Assembly (NCBI GenBank): GCA_934149365.1
Contig: CAKPEI010000006.1
Span: 1 to 64,000 of the forward strand
Length of the DNA: 64,000 nt
Direction of reading: 5' to 3'
Origin: an uncultured Clostridia bacterium
Lineage (GTDB): Bacteria; Bacillota; Clostridia; TANB77; CAG-465
The translations under genes and the position numbers were made by a program. Below, one piece after another: positions 62,236 to 64,000 of this stretch. The notes beneath the pieces are model-generated. The model did not search any database. It was not told where the DNA came from and worked only from the letters and a program-made list of their open reading frames with translations. Position 1 is the first letter of the stretch. Every line of letters begins with the position of its first letter.

Positions 62236-62718
62236 ATGGTATATCTTTTTATAATAGCAGTTATTTTAATAGTATATATATTAGTTCGTTTAAAAGATTA
62301 TAATAAATATATTGAAAAACAAAATAATTATACTTTCTATGGACAAAAAAACAAGTACTTACTCACGAGGAATGAATTATCTTTCTTTTATAAATTAAAG
62401 CCAATTACAGACAAATATGATTTATATATATTCCCTAAAGTTCGTATGGCAGATCTAATTAATACCAACAATCTAAGTAATTTTGGTAAGATAAAATCTA
62501 AACATATAGATTTTACCATTTGTGATAGGCACTGCTGTCCTCTTCTCTTTTTAGAATTAGATGATGATTCACACCACAATTATGAACGTAAAAAAAATGA
62601 CATAAAAAAAGATTATATTATGGAAAATATAAAAGCTAATTTTATTAGAATTAAGTCTAATGAAATAGAACATAAATTAAAGTATATTGAAAGTGTATTA
62701 ATTAATAAAGATAGTTAA
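62236..62718 (+). CDS. DUF2726 protein with N-terminal membrane anchor
   Basis: 160 residues. Membrane segment at about 2-18, then the DUF2726 domain: LLTRNELSFFYKLKPI, HIDFTICDRHCCPLLFLELD, DDSHHNYERKKNDIKKDYIM. The Asp, Glu and Asp-Asp-x-Ser-His pattern resembles a restriction-endonuclease-like fold (PD-(D/E)XK). Function unknown. AGAGGTTGAT before the ATG. Confidence 0.85.
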   Translation: MVYLFIIAVILIVYILVRLKDYNKYIEKQNNYTFYGQKNKYLLTRNELSFFYKLKPITDKYDLYIFPKVRMADLINTNNLSNFGKIKSKHIDFTICDRHCCPLLFLELDDDSHHNYERKKNDIKKDYIMENIKANFIRIKSNEIEHKLKYIESVLINKDS

Positions 62719-62744
62719 TACAAGTATACATGAACAAAATTAAG

Positions 62745-62774
62745 ACCCCCTCAAAATTGAGAGGATCTTTTGCT
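62745..62774. terminator. Terminator between convergent genes
   Basis: GACCCCCTC (62745-62753) pairs with GAGAGGATC (62760-62768) with mismatches tolerated as G-U in one strand; T-rich ends on both sides. Lies just past the stop of the minus-strand gene. Confidence 0.6.
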
Positions 62775-63239
62775 TTACTCTTCTTCATCATCTTCCAATG
62801 TGAAGAATATTTCGAATGTGTTTGCAATCTGCGCTCTTTGTGCATCCGGAAGGAATTTTTCAGGGTAAATCTTAGAAGCATTATCCCATATTCCATCTGC
62901 ATCACGTTTGTGGAAACGCAATGTAACATTTCCGCCATTGTCGATTGTTAAAACCATAGCGCCGATTGAGCCGATAAGTTTGTTTCTGAGACCAGGGTCA
63001 ATTTTATAAAATGATTCTCCTAATCTCATAAGATCTTTCTTGAGAAGATCCACAGCGCTCTGAGTTAAAGCATCCCATTCAGAAACATCTGTTACCTTGT
63101 TTTTCAGCAAGCAAAAAGAAAATGGTCTTGACAAGTTCAAAAGTTCACTGTACGAGATATTTGTGACCCTATTTGTCCTAGCATTACTTTCCGCCTCCTG
63201 ATTTGTCCCATCTTTAAAAAGCCATGTTCTGATACTCAT
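62775..63239 (-). CDS. Hypothetical protein, soluble
   Basis: 154 residues. N-terminus MSIRTWLFKDGTNQEAESN, a helical middle with DALTQSAVDLLKKDLMRLGE, a strand pair MVLTIDNGGNVTLRFHKRD, and an acidic tail LEDDEEE. I do not recognise the family. AGGAGGACTTAT precedes the ATG, and a near-consensus promoter lies at 63297-63325. Codons are more GC-rich than in neighbouring housekeeping genes, as in 45486 and 46254. Confidence 0.75.
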   Translation of the reverse strand: MSIRTWLFKDGTNQEAESNARTNRVTNISYSELLNLSRPFSFCLLKNKVTDVSEWDALTQSAVDLLKKDLMRLGESFYKIDPGLRNKLIGSIGAMVLTIDNGGNVTLRFHKRDADGIWDNASKIYPEKFLPDAQRAQIANTFEIFFTLEDDEEE

Positions 63240-63296
63240 AATATAAGTCCTCCTATATAATTATATAATATGATATTAAATATAAACTACAATAAT

Positions 63297-63325
63297 ATTA
63301 TACCATATTATGTAAACTATGTCAA
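63297..63325 (-). promoter_or_regulatory. Promoter of the 62775 gene
   Basis: Minus strand: TTGACA (63325-63320), 17 bp, TATAAT (63302-63297) with ATGG before it. The spacer contains TTTACATAATA, as in the 62053 promoter. The rest of 63240-63423 has no gene. Confidence 0.78.
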
Positions 63326-63423
63326 TACATAAAAAATACACCTCTACACGTTCGTAGAGGCGATTATAAGAGGTTGATATATGAAAACTAAAGGTTTTTC
63401 CTTTAATCGGCATTCAAATTAAT

Positions 63424-64000
63424 TTAAGCTTTCCAAATACCTATTGAAGCTCTTCTTGCTTCTGTCTCAGCTTCTAAAAGAATATCTAATTTATCAACAT
63501 TCTTTCTTTCTACTCTTAAAGTAGCACATCCTTCTTTAAGTAACTGGGTATTGTATAATTCATCTGATAGATAAACATACGCATAAGCTTTGTTTTTATC
63601 TAATTTTGAATTGTCAAATTCTATTTTAACATTTTTGTTTAACAAATCTTTTTCCATTTTCTCTTTTAGTAAAGTACTATCTTTAGAATTCTCAATTCCT
63701 ATTAGATTTATTTTGTAATATTCGTTTTTAGAAGTCTCAAGGACAATTCCACCGTCATTGCTTACAGCATATACTTTGTAATTTTTAGATTTTGTAAATG
63801 CTTTCAGTTTCTCTAATTCTTTTGGCATTGAACTTGATATGTCAACTGATGAATCTTCCTTTGTAAGGTTTGCTATTTGCTCTTTATTTAAATCATTCTC
63901 TAATGACCTAGAAGCTATGAATAAACCTCCAGCAATTAGAACAATAGATATTAATATAGCTATAGCAGGTGGTCCATATTGTCTTATATAAAAGCTTCTT
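63424..64000 (-). CDS. Membrane-anchored SNase-like protein, degenerate active site, 5' partial
   Basis: The frame is open to the window edge. The visible N-terminal part reads RSFYIRQYGPPAIAILISI and continues as a membrane segment, then SLENDLNKEQIANLTKED. The C-terminal domain resembles staphylococcal nuclease: YKINLIGIENSKDS, NKAYAYVYLSDELYNTQLL, EGCATLRVERK and EAETEARRASIGIW. The usual catalytic Arg residues (in the R-L-x-G-I-D and G-R-x-L-A-Y-V positions) are absent, so it is probably not an active nuclease. Ends near a gene-free stretch. Confidence 0.8.
   Translation of the reverse strand, partial: RSFYIRQYGPPAIAILISIVLIAGGLFIASRSLENDLNKEQIANLTKEDSSVDISSSMPKELEKLKAFTKSKNYKVYAVSNDGGIVLETSKNEYYKINLIGIENSKDSTLLKEKMEKDLLNKNVKIEFDNSKLDKNKAYAYVYLSDELYNTQLLKEGCATLRVERKNVDKLDILLEAETEARRASIGIWKA

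Overview
The window reads as one stretch of a very AT-rich, low-GC chromosome from a spore-forming Gram-positive bacterium, most likely an uncultured anaerobic clostridium. The evidence is a complete-looking spoIIIA cluster (8768-13664), a probable spoVM (30332-30400), spoVG, a GatCAB amidotransferase, clostridial-type promoters and strong AGGAGG ribosome sites, and SOS boxes of the GAAC-N4-GTTC type. No rRNA, tRNA or CRISPR array was seen. The genus cannot be named from the sequence alone.

The standout system is a diversity-generating retroelement (DGR). Its core is at 1-3100: the 3' part of a target gene with a 149-bp variable repeat (VR1), a MutS domain I-like accessory gene, an Avd-like accessory gene, the adenine-rich template repeat (TR, 1762-1910), a terminator, and a 317-residue reverse transcriptase with the DGR-type SQ motif. 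Two further target genes carrying 149-bp variable repeats with the same 3' end lie 13 kb and 43 kb away (14176-15370 and 44186-45337). VR1 differs from the TR at about 19 positions, all of them adenines in the TR, which is the signature of adenine-specific mutagenic retrohoming. VR3 shows heavy adenine change plus about ten other differences. VR2 is strongly drifted and its gene has a frameshift in the N-terminal coding region. Where the N-terminus is visible, the targets are pilin-like proteins (prepilin-type hydrophobic segment, no Glu5) ending in a C-type-lectin-like or DUF6273-like domain, so the system probably diversifies a surface display protein.

Housekeeping and accessory genes alternate along the window. 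3437-4369, 15739-16686 and 23368-24204 are Rpn / PD-(D/E)XK transposase-family genes; the first two are near-identical duplicates with swapped C-termini. 6058-8515 holds an RNHCP protein, argS and a membrane protein. 8768-13664 is spoIIIAA-AH, with spoIIIAD split by one extra base. 13812-13961 is a small ORF built around a (CA)14 repeat. 16811-23108 is secG, rnr, trmB, a YibE/F protein and a sirtuin. 24413-29363 is gatC-gatA-proS-gatB, followed by nth on the other strand. 30169-33449 holds tiny sporulation-type genes, four paralogous lipoproteins, a HAD phosphatase and spoVG. 33513-39967 is uvrC, then a cell-wall cluster (VanX-like dipeptidase, alpha/beta hydrolase, membrane-anchored MurF, Ddl). 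40069-44102 is ackA, amaP, a DUF2273 protein, nusB, xseA and xseB.

The right third holds accessory genes sharing a 17-nt leader (also found at 30521 and 31887), a two-gene cyclic beta-1,2-glucan synthase-like machine (47532-55110), purA, tig-clpP-clpX, an SOS-controlled YneA-like LysM protein, a tyrosine recombinase, a DUF2726 protein and a membrane-anchored degenerate nuclease that runs off the right edge.
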